This document shows positions 16,644 through 26,111 of a stretch of DNA of 64,000 nucleotides, piece by piece. Both the position numbers and the translations under genes were made by a program. Position 1 is the stretch's first letter, and each line of letters begins with the position of its first letter. This DNA is from Tolumonas osonensis. GTDB lineage: Bacteria > Pseudomonadota > Gammaproteobacteria > Enterobacterales > Aeromonadaceae. The DNA is taken from positions 186,001-250,000 of the forward strand of contig NZ_JACHGR010000006.1 of the NCBI RefSeq assembly GCF_014202415.1. Reading direction: 5' to 3'. The notes beneath the pieces were generated by a model that was given only the letters and a program-made list of their open reading frames with translations, was not told the origin of the DNA and searched no databases.

Positions 16644-17909
16644 ATGAAAAGTCTAATCCAATCCCACAAATCAGGCAGTAACGTCGGGATTTGTTCTATC
16701 TGTTCTGCTCATCCCTTGGTTATTGAAGCGGGTCTGACGTTTGATCTGAACACCAACCGCAAAGTGTTGATCGAAGCGACATCCAACCAGGTGAATCAGT
16801 TCGGTGGTTACACCGGCATGAAACCAGTCGATTTCCGTGATTTTGTCTACGGGATCGCAGAGAAAGTCGGCTTCCCGAAAGAACGCATCATTCTGGGCGG
16901 CGACCATTTAGGCCCGAACTGCTGGCAGAGTGAACCTGCTCAGGAAGCCATGGAAAAATCAAAGATTCTGGTGGCTGAATACGTGAAGGCGGGCTTCACC
17001 AAAATTCACCTGGATGCCTCTATGTCCTGCGGTGATGACCCGGTTCCGCTGGATCCGCTGGTGGTAGCCGAACGCGCAGCTATTCTGTGTCAGGCCGCGG
17101 AAAATGCAGCGACCGCAGAACAAAAAGAGAAAATCTCTTATGTAGTCGGTACTGAAGTGCCGGTACCGGGTGGTGAAGCGCATGCAATTAACACGGTTCA
17201 TGTGACAACCGTACCGGATGCGGAAAGAACCATCACCAGCCATTATGAGTCATTTAAAAAATACGGTCTGACCGACGCGATTGACCGCATCATCGCGATT
17301 GTGGTTCAGCCGGGGGTGGAATTTGACCATTCCAACATCATTCATTACCAACGTGAAGAAGCGCAGCAACTTTCAAAATTCATTGAAGGTACGCCACTGG
17401 TGTATGAAGCGCACTCAACCGACTATCAAACGCCTGCCGCGTTCAAACAGCTGGTTGAAGATCACTTTGCGATTCTGAAAGTGGGCCCGGCGCTGACCTT
17501 CGCACTGCGTGAAGCCATTTTCGGTCTGTCATTGATTGAAAAAGAACTGGTCCCCGCCGAAGCGCAGTCACAAGTTGTGCAGGTGATCGACGCAGTGATG
17601 CAGGATGAGCCTGGCTACTGGAAAAAATACTACAACCCGGTTCATTCCAAGGCGCTGATCGATATTCACTTCAGCTTGTCTGACCGTATCCGCTATTACT
17701 GGCCGCATGAGCGTATTAATAAAGCGGTAGAAAAACTGATTGTGAACCTGAATGAAAAAGATATTCCGCTGGGTATGCTGAGTCAGTATTTCCCGATGCA
17801 ATATCAACGAGTGGTTGAAGGAGAATTAACACTGTCGGCAAAAAATATTATTCTCGATAAAATCCAGGATGTATTACGTGCTTACGCATTTGGTTGTGGT
17901 GGATATTAA
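16644..17909 (+). CDS. gatZ: D-tagatose-1,6-bisphosphate aldolase accessory subunit GatZ
   Basis: A 421-residue protein closely matching E. coli GatZ across its length as I remember it ([77 protein letters not shown]). GatZ is the non-catalytic partner needed for full activity and stability of the GatY aldolase. The ATG at 16644 is used; a GTG two codons earlier coincides with the GGAG ribosome binding site. It is first in the gatZABCDY operon, whereas E. coli starts with gatY. Confidence 0.93.
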   Translation: MKSLIQSHKSGSNVGICSICSAHPLVIEAGLTFDLNTNRKVLIEATSNQVNQFGGYTGMKPVDFRDFVYGIAEKVGFPKERIILGGDHLGPNCWQSEPAQEAMEKSKILVAEYVKAGFTKIHLDASMSCGDDPVPLDPLVVAERAAILCQAAENAATAEQKEKISYVVGTEVPVPGGEAHAINTVHVTTVPDAERTITSHYESFKKYGLTDAIDRIIAIVVQPGVEFDHSNIIHYQREEAQQLSKFIEGTPLVYEAHSTDYQTPAAFKQLVEDHFAILKVGPALTFALREAIFGLSLIEKELVPAEAQSQVVQVIDAVMQDEPGYWKKYYNPVHSKALIDIHFSLSDRIRYYWPHERINKAVEKLIVNLNEKDIPLGMLSQYFPMQYQRVVEGELTLSAKNIILDKIQDVLRAYAFGCGGY

Positions 17910-17911
17910 TC

Positions 17912-18388
17912 ATGAAGAATATGCAGTTATTTGTCCGCGATAATATCTTCTTTGAAGATCATTTCGATGCATTGAAACATATCGGCGCCGCGATGTTAAA
18001 TGCCGGCGTGGTAAAGAATACCTATCCTCAGGCACTGCTGGATAGAGAAAAAGATTATCCAACTGGTATTGCACTTGAAGGTTATAGCATCGCTATTCCT
18101 CATTGCTCTGCGGATAATGCAATTAGTCCTGCCATTTATCTGATTAGACCAAATGCGCCGGTGCCATTTGATCAGGCAGATGATACAGGAAAAGTAAATG
18201 CACAACTAATCATTGCATTAATTGTGACTGATCCAAAAGACCAACTGGTTTTATTAAGAAACCTGTTTACAAATATCCAGGATTCGGACTTCTTCTATGC
18301 ATTATTAAATGCGGAAGATGAAGAGACTCTGGTTTCCACCTTTAAAAATAAAATATTCAATCAGGAAGGAGTTTGCCATGAAGCGTAA
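17912..18388 (+). CDS. gatA: Galactitol-specific PTS IIA component
   Basis: A 158-residue fructose/mannitol-type IIA domain. The phosphorylated histidine is His64 in SIAIPHCSA, which accepts phosphate from HPr and passes it to GatB. It starts two bases after the gatZ stop and ends inside gatB (11-base overlap). The coding DNA is noticeably more AT-rich than gatZ and gatC on either side. Family, length and neighbours agree on galactitol as substrate. Confidence 0.9.
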   Translation: MKNMQLFVRDNIFFEDHFDALKHIGAAMLNAGVVKNTYPQALLDREKDYPTGIALEGYSIAIPHCSADNAISPAIYLIRPNAPVPFDQADDTGKVNAQLIIALIVTDPKDQLVLLRNLFTNIQDSDFFYALLNAEDEETLVSTFKNKIFNQEGVCHEA

Positions 18389-18659
18389 AGTAATCGTAGC
18401 TTGTGGTGGCGCTGTTGCAACATCAACTCTGGCAGCAGAGGAAATAAAGGACTTATGTAAAGAAAACAATATTGAATTGGAAGTGGTTCAATGTCGTGTA
18501 AATGAAATTGAAACTTATCTGGATGGTGTGGATTTAATTTGCACGACTGCAAAAGTAGATCGCACTTTTGGTGAAATTCCATTGGTACATGGCATGCCAT
18601 TCGTATCTGGTGTTGGAATTGATGCGCTGAAACAGAAAATCCTGACTATTTTGGGGTGA
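18378..18659 (+). CDS. gatB: Galactitol-specific PTS IIB component
   Basis: A 93-residue lactose/galactitol-type IIB protein with the phosphocysteine near the N-terminus ([13 protein letters not shown], Cys9). It transfers phosphate from GatA to the sugar bound by GatC. AAGGAG lies just before the ATG at 18378, inside the end of gatA, so the start chosen is well supported although the open frame extends further upstream. The following gene starts six bases after its stop. Confidence 0.92.
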   Translation: MKRKVIVACGGAVATSTLAAEEIKDLCKENNIELEVVQCRVNEIETYLDGVDLICTTAKVDRTFGEIPLVHGMPFVSGVGIDALKQKILTILG

Positions 18660-18664
18660 TAGCC

Positions 18665-20029
18665 ATGTTTGCAGAAATTATGAAATATATTCTTGATCTC
18701 GGTCCAACGGTTATGTTGCCAATCGTGATCATGATTTTCTCAACCTTATTAGGCATGAAGGTTGGGGATGCGTTCAAATCAGGTCTTCATATCGGGATCG
18801 GTTTCGTCGGTATCGGGTTGGTCATCGGGCTGATGCTCGATTCCATCGGCCCGGCAGCGAAAGCGATGACGGAAACCTTCCACATTAACCTGAATGTGGT
18901 TGATGTGGGCTGGCCTGGTTCATCCCCAATGACCTGGGCATCACAGACGGCACTGATTTCTATCCCGATTGCGATCGCAGTGAACATTTTCATGCTGGTT
19001 ACCCGCATGACCCGTGTTGTAAACGTTGATATCTGGAACATCTGGCATATGACGTTTACTGGAGCCTTGCTGCACATTGCAACTGGTAACTACTGGATCG
19101 GTATTGGTGGGGTGGTTGTTCACGCGGCGTTTGTTTACAAACTGGGTGACTGGTTCTCGAAAGATACCAAAAACTTCTTTGATCTGGACGGCATTGCCAT
19201 TCCGCACGGCTCATCTGCCTACCTTGGCCCGATTGCTGTGCTGGTGGACACCATCATCGAAAAAATTCCGGGTCTGAACAAAATCCACTTCAGTGCGGAT
19301 GATATTCAGAAGAAATTCGGACCGTTCGGTGAGCCTGTGACAGTGGGTTTCGTGATGGGTATCGTGATTGGTCTGTTGGCTGGTTATGACCCGAAAGCAG
19401 TGGCTCAATTAGCGGTGAAAACTGCGGCAGTCATGTTACTGATGCCACGCGTAATCAAACCAATCATGGACGGTTTAACACCAATCGCTAAACACGCCCG
19501 TAAACGCTTACAGGCTAAATTCGGTGGTGAAGGTTTCCTGATCGGTCTGGATCCTGCGTTATTACTGGGTCACAACTCGGTTATATCAGCAAGCCTGCTG
19601 TTCATCCCGCTGACAATTCTGGTTGCGATTTTAGTGCCGGGTAACCAGGTACTGCCATTCGGTGACCTGGCGACGGTAGGTTTCTTCGTTGCGATGGCAG
19701 TTGCGGTGCATAACGGTAACCTTTTCAGAACCATCATTTCAGGCGTGATCATTATGTCTATCACCCTGTGGATTGCGACCCAAACCATCGGTTTCCACAC
19801 CATTCTGGCTCAGAATGCAGGAACCCTGAAAGCCGGTGGACAAGTTGCATCAATGGACCAGGGCGGCTCACCAATCACCTATCTGCTGATTGAGTTGCTG
19901 ACCTTCAAGAACGTGATGGGCCTGATTGTGATTGGTTCCATCTATGGACTGGGCGTTCTGCTGACCTACATGCGTGCCAAAAAATACGAAAAAGAACAAG
20001 CACTACAGGCTGCTAGCTCTGCTGCCTAA
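18665..20029 (+). CDS. gatC: Galactitol-specific PTS IIC membrane permease
   Basis: A 454-residue polytopic IIC protein that imports galactitol with phosphorylation to galactitol 1-phosphate. Long stretches match GatC of E. coli from memory: DLGPTVMLPIVI at the start, HIGIGFVGIGLVIGLMLDSIGPA, VDVGWPGSSPMTWAS, GIAIPHGSSAY, FGPFGEPVTVGFVMG and LIGLDPALLLGH. The ATG at 18665 gives the same N-terminus as known GatC; a GTG at 18656 overlapping the gatB stop is less likely. Confidence 0.95.
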   Translation: MFAEIMKYILDLGPTVMLPIVIMIFSTLLGMKVGDAFKSGLHIGIGFVGIGLVIGLMLDSIGPAAKAMTETFHINLNVVDVGWPGSSPMTWASQTALISIPIAIAVNIFMLVTRMTRVVNVDIWNIWHMTFTGALLHIATGNYWIGIGGVVVHAAFVYKLGDWFSKDTKNFFDLDGIAIPHGSSAYLGPIAVLVDTIIEKIPGLNKIHFSADDIQKKFGPFGEPVTVGFVMGIVIGLLAGYDPKAVAQLAVKTAAVMLLMPRVIKPIMDGLTPIAKHARKRLQAKFGGEGFLIGLDPALLLGHNSVISASLLFIPLTILVAILVPGNQVLPFGDLATVGFFVAMAVAVHNGNLFRTIISGVIIMSITLWIATQTIGFHTILAQNAGTLKAGGQVASMDQGGSPITYLLIELLTFKNVMGLIVIGSIYGLGVLLTYMRAKKYEKEQALQAASSAA

Positions 20030-20036
20030 TTGATAA

Positions 20037-20059
20037 ACCGGGGGGGTTATCCCTCCGGT
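20037..20059 (+). promoter_or_regulatory. GC-rich hairpin between gatC and gatD
   Basis: ACCGGGGGGG, loop TTAT, CCCTCCGGT forms a strong stem with one mismatch or bulge, eight bases after the gatC stop and just before the gatD ribosome binding site. There is no T-run. It may shield the 3' end of the PTS part of the mRNA or modulate gatD translation (inference). Confidence 0.5.
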
Positions 20060-20080
20060 ACTTCTGGTTGGAGATTTATG

Positions 20081-21130
20081 ATGAAAGCTGTATTAGTCAA
20101 TAAAGACAGCACATTAACTGTCGGCGATATTGAAAAACCATCATTAGATGAAATAAATAATGTTCTGGTAAAAGTAAATTATTCCGGATTATGTGGTTCA
20201 GATATTCCACGTGTCTTTGAAGAAGGCGCTCATTTTTATCCGATTGTTTTAGGTCATGAATTCAGCGGGGTTGTTGAATCGGTTGGCAGTAATGTTGCGA
20301 AATATAAAGCAGGGGATAAAGTTTGCTGTGTACCATTAAAGCCATGTTTTGACTGCCCTGAATGTCAGCAAGGTCTTTATTCACTCTGCAAAAACTACAC
20401 ATTTATTGGTTCACGTCGTCAGGGGGGTAATGCAGAATATGTCGCAATACCTGAGTCAACCGTATATAAACTGCCTGAATATGTTAATTTAAAGCAGGGT
20501 GCCTTTTTCGAGCCAATTACTGTTAGTCTGCATGGCATGTTGTTGTGCGGTGGTTGCCAGGATAAAAATGTTATTATTCTGGGTGTGGGTACAATCGGTT
20601 TATTGGCGCTGCAAGCTGCAAAAGCAATGGGTGCCAGAAATGTCATTGCGATTGATTTAAATAATGAACGTTTGAAATTGGCAAAAGAGTTAGGGGCCAA
20701 TATTGTTATCAACTCTGGTGAAATGAGCCCGGAAGAAATTTTTAACGTCTTGAACGAATATCGTTTTGGTCAGTTAATTCTGGAGACTGCAGGTGTCCCG
20801 CAAACGGTAAAACTGGCAATTAAAATTGCCGGCCCACGTGCGCAAATCTCACTGATTGGCACGCTGCATAAAGACCTGTCATTAACTTATGGCGAATTTG
20901 GCCAGATCCTGCGCAAAGAATTGGAAATCAAAGGCAGCTGGATGAATTATTCCGCGCCTTATCCTGGCAAAGAATGGGATCTGGCGGCTGAATTCTTTGG
21001 CAAAGGTCAGATTGAAATTGAACCACTTATTCAACATTGCGGAAACGTTCACTCTTATTCGGAAGAAGTCAGTTCGCTGAATGGCAAACCGATGAACGGA
21101 AAAATTCTGCTGAGTTTTGAGGAGAAATAA
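20081..21130 (+). CDS. gatD: Galactitol-1-phosphate 5-dehydrogenase
   Basis: A 349-residue medium-chain, zinc-dependent dehydrogenase that oxidises galactitol 1-phosphate to D-tagatose 6-phosphate with NAD. Catalytic zinc region GLCGSD and GHEFSG, structural zinc cysteines CFDCPECQQGLYSLC, and Rossmann motif GVGTIGLLALQ are present. ILETAGVPQTVKLA and GSWMNYSAPYPGKEWD match GatD. Two adjacent ATGs occur at 20078 and 20081; spacing from TTGGAG favours the second. It is followed by gatY after one base. Confidence 0.93.
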   Translation: MKAVLVNKDSTLTVGDIEKPSLDEINNVLVKVNYSGLCGSDIPRVFEEGAHFYPIVLGHEFSGVVESVGSNVAKYKAGDKVCCVPLKPCFDCPECQQGLYSLCKNYTFIGSRRQGGNAEYVAIPESTVYKLPEYVNLKQGAFFEPITVSLHGMLLCGGCQDKNVIILGVGTIGLLALQAAKAMGARNVIAIDLNNERLKLAKELGANIVINSGEMSPEEIFNVLNEYRFGQLILETAGVPQTVKLAIKIAGPRAQISLIGTLHKDLSLTYGEFGQILRKELEIKGSWMNYSAPYPGKEWDLAAEFFGKGQIEIEPLIQHCGNVHSYSEEVSSLNGKPMNGKILLSFEEK

Positions 21131-21131
21131 A

Positions 21132-21989
21132 ATGCCTTTAATGAACAGTAAATATTTACTCGAACGTGCCCGTAAAGAAGGGTTTGCGGTTCCGGCGTTT
21201 AATATTCATAACCTTGAAACATTGCAGGTGGTTCTGGATACCGCCAAAGAGATGCAGTCACCGGTGATCATTGCCGGCACTCCCGGTACCTACAAGCATA
21301 CCGGGGTCAGTGAGCTGGTGAGCATGATGGAGTCGGCGTGCGCCAGCCGTAATATGCGGGCCATCCTTCATCTGGATCATCATCAGGACATTCCGGATAT
21401 TGCTGCCAAGCTCAATGCAGGTATCCGTTCTGTCATGTATGACGGTTCGCACTTCCCGTTTGAAGAGAACGTTGCCAACACGCTCAAGGTTGCTCAGTTA
21501 TGTCATGAGATGGGGGCTAGCCTGGAAGCGGAACTGGGGATGCTCGGTGGTCAGGAAGACGATCTGATCATTGATGCCGCTTCTGCCTGTCTGACCGACC
21601 CGGATGCGGCGGTCGAATTTGTCAGTCGCACCGGGATTGATTCACTGGCGGTGGCCATTGGTACGGCGCATGGTATGTATAAATCGGTACCGAAACTGGC
21701 CTATCCGATCCTGGAAAAAATTGCGGCGAAAGTATCTATTCCGCTGGTGCTGCATGGGGCTTCCGGTATTCCTGACGAAGACATCAGAAAGTGCATTTCC
21801 ATGGGCATTGCCAAAGTGAACGTGGCGACCGAACTGAAAATAGGTTTTGCCGGTGCGCTGAAACATTACTTTGAAGTCCATCCGGAAGGGAATGACCCGC
21901 GCGATTACATGGCAGTGGCCAAACAGGCGATGCGGGAGATTGTGCTGAGTAAAATCAACGTTTGTGGAAGCGCAGGCAAGAGTCTCTGA
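21132..21989 (+). CDS. gatY: D-tagatose-1,6-bisphosphate aldolase catalytic subunit
   Basis: A 285-residue class II, zinc-dependent aldolase that splits tagatose 1,6-bisphosphate into glyceraldehyde 3-phosphate and dihydroxyacetone phosphate. Signatures are VPAFNIHNLETLQVV, the metal-binding HLDHHQD, EAELGMLGGQEDD, GIDSLAVAIGTAHGMY and LVLHGASG. It ends the structural operon and is directly followed by a strong terminator. The upstream GAGGAG is the end of gatD. The downstream position of gatY differs from the E. coli gatYZABCD order. Confidence 0.93.
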   Translation: MPLMNSKYLLERARKEGFAVPAFNIHNLETLQVVLDTAKEMQSPVIIAGTPGTYKHTGVSELVSMMESACASRNMRAILHLDHHQDIPDIAAKLNAGIRSVMYDGSHFPFEENVANTLKVAQLCHEMGASLEAELGMLGGQEDDLIIDAASACLTDPDAAVEFVSRTGIDSLAVAIGTAHGMYKSVPKLAYPILEKIAAKVSIPLVLHGASGIPDEDIRKCISMGIAKVNVATELKIGFAGALKHYFEVHPEGNDPRDYMAVAKQAMREIVLSKINVCGSAGKSL

Positions 21990-22017
21990 TAAAAGTGTGT
22001 CCGCCCATGGGGGCTTT

Positions 22018-22043
22018 AACACCGGGAAACCGGTGTTTTTTTT
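22018..22043 (+). terminator. Rho-independent terminator after gatY
   Basis: Perfect stem AACACCGG / CCGGTGTT with a short loop, followed by a run of T residues. It separates the gatZABCDY operon from gatR. Confidence 0.9.
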
Positions 22044-22094
22044 CAGAAAGTGAGATAACTCTCAAACCCGTATTTTCCGGATATTTACTTTTGC

Positions 22095-22130
22095 CTTTCA
22101 TTTGATTTCGAATAAACTGGAAAAATGAAA
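22095..22130. promoter_or_regulatory. GatR/AgaR-type operator candidate upstream of gatR
   Basis: CTTTCATTTGATTTCGAA at 22095-22112 is closely related to the block upstream of gatZ. TTTCATTT (22096-22103) and AAATGAAA (22123-22130) also form an inverted pair. The position, 20 to 55 bases before the gatR start, suggests autoregulation. Confidence 0.5.
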
Positions 22131-22149
22131 ATAACAGGTGATTGTCGCT

Positions 22150-22932
22150 ATGAACGCTAACGAACGCAGACAACGAATTTTAGAACAGCTGAATGAGAAA
22201 GGAACCGTACAGGTTACCGAGCTGGCAGAACAGTTTCAGATCTCGGAAGTCACCATCCGGACGGATCTCCGCATTCTGGAAGAGCAGGGCTTTCTGATTC
22301 GTTTTCACGGTGGCGCCAATCTGACGTCGATGCTGACCTTCCGGGCTGAAAGCAAACCGGATACAGAAACAGTGCTGGAAGATCGGTATTCATTAGCGCA
22401 GACACCCAAATCAAGAATCGCGAAGCAGGCCAGTTCACTGGTATTTCCGGGGGCGTCCGTCATTCTGGATAGCGGTAGCACCACGCTGCTTATCGCCGAA
22501 GAACTGGTGAAAACCGGCAATATCACCGTGATCACCAATAGTCTTCCGGCGGCAGATGTCCTGTCTGCCAACAAGGATATCACCCTGGTTTTGTGCGGTG
22601 GCACGCTGCGTCATAAAACCCGCTCGCTGCACGGCGCTATTGCTGAGGCCGCTTTAACTGGCGTAACCGCTGATTTCCTGTTTGTCGGCGCGGATGGCAT
22701 TGATCCGGTGAACGGGATCACCACCTTCAATGAAGGTTACGCAATTAGTGCCGTGATGGCGAAAGCAGCGAAAAAAGTGATCGCAGTGGTCGACTCCACC
22801 AAATATGGCCGCAGCGGTTTTAATCAGGTGCTGCGGATTGATCAGATCGACTGCCTGATCACAGATGATGGCCTTGATGACAACGCCCGTGTCGCGCTGC
22901 AAAAAGCAGGGTTAAGCGTCATTCTCGTCTAA
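22150..22932 (+). CDS. gatR: DeoR-family repressor of the galactitol operon
   Basis: A 260-residue DeoR-type regulator. The N-terminal helix-turn-helix (ERRQRILEQLNEKGTVQVTELAEQFQISEVTIRTDLRILEE) is followed by the sugar-phosphate-sensing domain with ILDSGSTT and VGADGID. It most resembles AgaR/GatR/SrlR proteins that release DNA on binding a sugar phosphate. AGGTG precedes the ATG at 22150. The location directly after gatY and the shared upstream motif support control of the gat genes. An FGGY kinase follows after 37 bases. Confidence 0.85.
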   Translation: MNANERRQRILEQLNEKGTVQVTELAEQFQISEVTIRTDLRILEEQGFLIRFHGGANLTSMLTFRAESKPDTETVLEDRYSLAQTPKSRIAKQASSLVFPGASVILDSGSTTLLIAEELVKTGNITVITNSLPAADVLSANKDITLVLCGGTLRHKTRSLHGAIAEAALTGVTADFLFVGADGIDPVNGITTFNEGYAISAVMAKAAKKVIAVVDSTKYGRSGFNQVLRIDQIDCLITDDGLDDNARVALQKAGLSVILV

Positions 22933-22969
22933 AATTTGGTTTAACGGTCTGTTTCTTTGGTTATTCATT

Positions 22970-24466
22970 GTGTTTATTGGTATTGATTGCGGTACGCAAA
23001 GTACAAAAGCCATTGTCTGGAATAGCCATACAAAAAAAATCATCGGAACGGGGGCGGCAAAATACCCGGTTCTGATGTATCGGCCCGGCTGTCAGGAACA
23101 AAAGGCGGACTGGTGGATTGACGCGCTCATCAAGGCCGTCAGGGAAGCCATCTCCGCGGCAAATATCAATCCCAAAGTGGTCAAAGCGATAGGCGTATCC
23201 GGCCAGCAGCATGGCCTGGTTGCCCTGGACCCGCATGATCAGGTTATCCGGGATGTTAAGTTATGGTGTGACACCGAAGGGACACAGGCCCTTGAGAAGT
23301 TTGAATCGAAACAGGTTTATCCTTTGCACAAGGAACTCGGCATTCATGTGCCGGTCGCTTTCACGATTGCCAAACTACTCTGGCTGAAACAGACAGAACC
23401 CCACGAGTTTGCCCGCATCAGAAAAGTATTGCTCCCGCACGAATATATCAATTTCTGGTTCACCGGAAACTACCGGGCTGAAGCCGGGGATGCTTCCGGG
23501 ACGGGCTATTTCAATACGCATACCCGGAGATGGAGCCAGTCGGTTCTTTATCAGCTGAACTTTCATCATGACTTTGTTCTGCCGGAGTTGATTCAATCCC
23601 ACGAACCCTACGGCGTCATCAGACCGGAAATTGCGGATCTGTTTGGTTTTAACCGTCAGGTCATCATCTCCAGCGGCGGGGGTGATAACATGATGGCCGC
23701 TATCGGAACAGGTAATACCTCGGAAAACAAGTTAACCATCAGCCTGGGGACTTCCGGGACTGCCTACAGTCATACCTTCAATCAGATTGATACCGAAAAA
23801 TACCCGGATATCAATGCGTTCTGTTCATCGACCAATGGCTATCTCCCTCTGATCAGTACCATGAACGTTACCAGTGCGACAGAAAAGTTCCGTGCTTTAT
23901 TTCAGATCGATCTGGCAACGTTCGAAGGCGCCATCAGTTCAGCACCGATAGGTTCAGCAGGGATCCGTGTTCTGCCTTATCTGAATGGTGCTCGTTTGCC
24001 CAATCAGCCGCATGCAAAAGCCTCCATTCATGGATTAAGCATGATGAACATGAGCAGAGAAAATATCCTGCGAGCGCTGGTGGAAGGCATTACCTACAAT
24101 CTGGTATCGGGCATCCGGCTATTCAGAAAAAACGGAATGCGTTTCCAGTCGGCGACCCTGGTTGGCGGCGGGGCAAACAGTCCTTGCTGGCGACAAATGA
24201 TGGCCGATATCACCGGTCTGGAAATCAGGGTACCGCAAGAAACCGAAGCTGCCGCACTGGGGGCCGCATTACAGGCGCAATGGTGTTACTTATGCAGTTC
24301 CGGCCAATATTACGGAATACAGGATTTATGCGACGATTCGATCCGGTTTAATCCTGAGCGCCATACCGTTTCCGTGCCCGCCCACCAACAGGTCTACCGG
24401 CAACTGTTCCAGGAATATATGTATTTGGTGAACAATCATTTTGGCAATCATGAACTGTCAAAATGA
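22970..24466 (+). CDS. FGGY-family carbohydrate kinase, xylulokinase-like
   Basis: A 498-residue sugar kinase. The N-terminal phosphate-binding segment GIDCGTQSTKAIVW, the xylulokinase-like GVSGQQHGLVALD, WCDTEGTQA and the C-terminal LVGGGANSPCWRQMMADI with TEAAALGAA are typical. It phosphorylates a ketose or polyol with ATP. The only start near the domain boundary is a GTG at 22970, with a poor ribosome binding site. The position after gatR suggests a role for a related sugar (xylulose, tagatose or another ketose), but I cannot fix the substrate. The gat operon itself has no PfkB-type tagatose-6-phosphate kinase. Confidence 0.85.
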   Translation: MFIGIDCGTQSTKAIVWNSHTKKIIGTGAAKYPVLMYRPGCQEQKADWWIDALIKAVREAISAANINPKVVKAIGVSGQQHGLVALDPHDQVIRDVKLWCDTEGTQALEKFESKQVYPLHKELGIHVPVAFTIAKLLWLKQTEPHEFARIRKVLLPHEYINFWFTGNYRAEAGDASGTGYFNTHTRRWSQSVLYQLNFHHDFVLPELIQSHEPYGVIRPEIADLFGFNRQVIISSGGGDNMMAAIGTGNTSENKLTISLGTSGTAYSHTFNQIDTEKYPDINAFCSSTNGYLPLISTMNVTSATEKFRALFQIDLATFEGAISSAPIGSAGIRVLPYLNGARLPNQPHAKASIHGLSMMNMSRENILRALVEGITYNLVSGIRLFRKNGMRFQSATLVGGGANSPCWRQMMADITGLEIRVPQETEAAALGAALQAQWCYLCSSGQYYGIQDLCDDSIRFNPERHTVSVPAHQQVYRQLFQEYMYLVNNHFGNHELSK

Positions 24467-24579
24467 CGCTTATCCTCCAAAATACAAAAACATGCTTGGC
24501 TAAATCATCACCGGTTGCTTTAATTAGCGACAGCAGGAAATCACGAGTTTCAGTGACGCATAAGGTGCGATGTCATGCT

Positions 24580-25935
24580 ATGAAAGCAACTCCTCATGTC
24601 CCACCCTACAATTTCACCGACTTATTGCTGGATGCGGTATGTGTCGTTGATCGTGACGGCTATTTCCTGTTTGTCAGTGCCGCCAGTGAAAGGATTTTTG
24701 GCTATAAACCGGATGAAATGATTGGCAAGCCCATGATTGATTTTGTATATCCGGGTGATCGGGAAAGAACCCTGAATGCCGTGACTGAAATTCTTAATGG
24801 TGAACATAAGCCGCATTTTGAAAATCGTTATGTGCGGAAAGATGGCAAAATAGTTCATATCATGTGGTCTGCCCGCTGGTCTGAATCGGAACAGGTGAGG
24901 GTGGCTGTTGCCCGTGATGTCACCGAACGGAAACGCGCCGAATCAATGCAGGCCGCCGTTTATGCCATCTCAGAAGCTGCCAATTCACCCGGTAATCTGA
25001 ATTCCTTATTTCAGCGTATTCACGAAGTTGTGGACGAACTGCTGCTGGCGACTGATTTTATGGTCGGCCTTTATGATGCAGAAAAAAACGAGTTAAGCTT
25101 TCCTTATTGCGCGCATCCAGACAGCGATTTATCGCTATCAACCCGGGTGCTCGAGATTATCGTAAAGCAGGTTATTCATACCGGGCGGTCCTTGCTATTA
25201 ACACCTGAAACTATCGCTGCAATTTTACCGTCATTAGTCTTTGATACTGGACCTAAGACATCAAACTGGCTGATCGCACCTATCAAATCATCGAATGGAA
25301 TGATGGGGGCGTTGCTCGTGATGAGCTCTGATAACAACATGCGTTTTACGGAACAGGATCGGGAATTGCTCCAGTTTGTATCCATCCAGGTAGCTGCTGC
25401 TATTGAACGCAAGCGAATGCTCACCCGGTTGGAATATATGGCGCAATTCGATCAGTTGACACATCTTCCAAACCGGATACTTTTTCTGGATCGCCTGCAA
25501 AACGCGTTAATCATCGCCCGCAGAGAACAAAAAATGCTGGCGGTGTTCTATCTGGATCTGGATAAATTCAAGCAGGTCAATGACACATTTGGTCATGCAA
25601 CAGGGGATCAGTTGTTGTCTGAGGTATCACGCCGCCTGACTCTGTGTGTACGTGAATCGGATACGGTCGGGCGCATCGGCGGCGATGAATTTGTCATTCT
25701 GGCCAATCATATCAAGCACGCGAGCGATGTTGACGTCATCAAAAACAAAATCAGAGCCGCATTATCTCACCCGTATGAGCTGGATAAGGCTCAATTGCAG
25801 ATCCTTCCCAGTATTGGCTGTGCCATTTATCCGGAACATGGCGAGAACGAAAGTGAACTGATTCATTATGCTGATTGCGCAATGTATCAGGCCAAAAAAG
25901 AACAAATGGCATTGTCCTTAACGTCAAAACCCTAA
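24580..25935 (+). CDS. PAS-GAF-GGDEF diguanylate cyclase
   Basis: A 451-residue cytoplasmic c-di-GMP synthase. A PAS domain (about residues 12-120; FGYKPDEMIGKPMIDFV) is followed by a GAF-like sensor (about 130-285) and a GGDEF domain (about 300-450) with the intact active site IGGDEF. An RxxD product-inhibition site (RESD) lies five residues ahead. There is no EAL domain or membrane segment. The start is uncertain: the ATG at 24580 follows AAGGTG, but an ATG at 24463 overlaps the kinase stop (ATGA) and adds 39 basic residues. The 3' end carries a 23-bp sequence repeated at 30748. Confidence 0.85.
   Translation: MKATPHVPPYNFTDLLLDAVCVVDRDGYFLFVSAASERIFGYKPDEMIGKPMIDFVYPGDRERTLNAVTEILNGEHKPHFENRYVRKDGKIVHIMWSARWSESEQVRVAVARDVTERKRAESMQAAVYAISEAANSPGNLNSLFQRIHEVVDELLLATDFMVGLYDAEKNELSFPYCAHPDSDLSLSTRVLEIIVKQVIHTGRSLLLTPETIAAILPSLVFDTGPKTSNWLIAPIKSSNGMMGALLVMSSDNNMRFTEQDRELLQFVSIQVAAAIERKRMLTRLEYMAQFDQLTHLPNRILFLDRLQNALIIARREQKMLAVFYLDLDKFKQVNDTFGHATGDQLLSEVSRRLTLCVRESDTVGRIGGDEFVILANHIKHASDVDVIKNKIRAALSHPYELDKAQLQILPSIGCAIYPEHGENESELIHYADCAMYQAKKEQMALSLTSKP
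25881..25903 (+). repeat. 23-bp direct repeat, left copy (inside GGDEF gene)
   Basis: Starts AATGTATCAGGCC and ends AAAAAAGAAC; identical to 30748-30770. It encodes the MYQAKKE end of the GGDEF domain. Sequence on both sides of the two copies differs. Confidence 0.85.
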
Positions 25936-26111
25936 CCGCGTTCCGTCATGTTGCATGAAATGGTGCTCATTTCTGGTTGGTATTTCTGAAAGGGAATCGT
26001 GACCAGTATCATCAATATGTATATTAAATATATCTTTATTAGCTTTTTAAGATTCAATTAATAGTTCAGGTCTAGCATTCAATCAGACGTTAGATGTTAG
26101 CCGGAGCAGTT

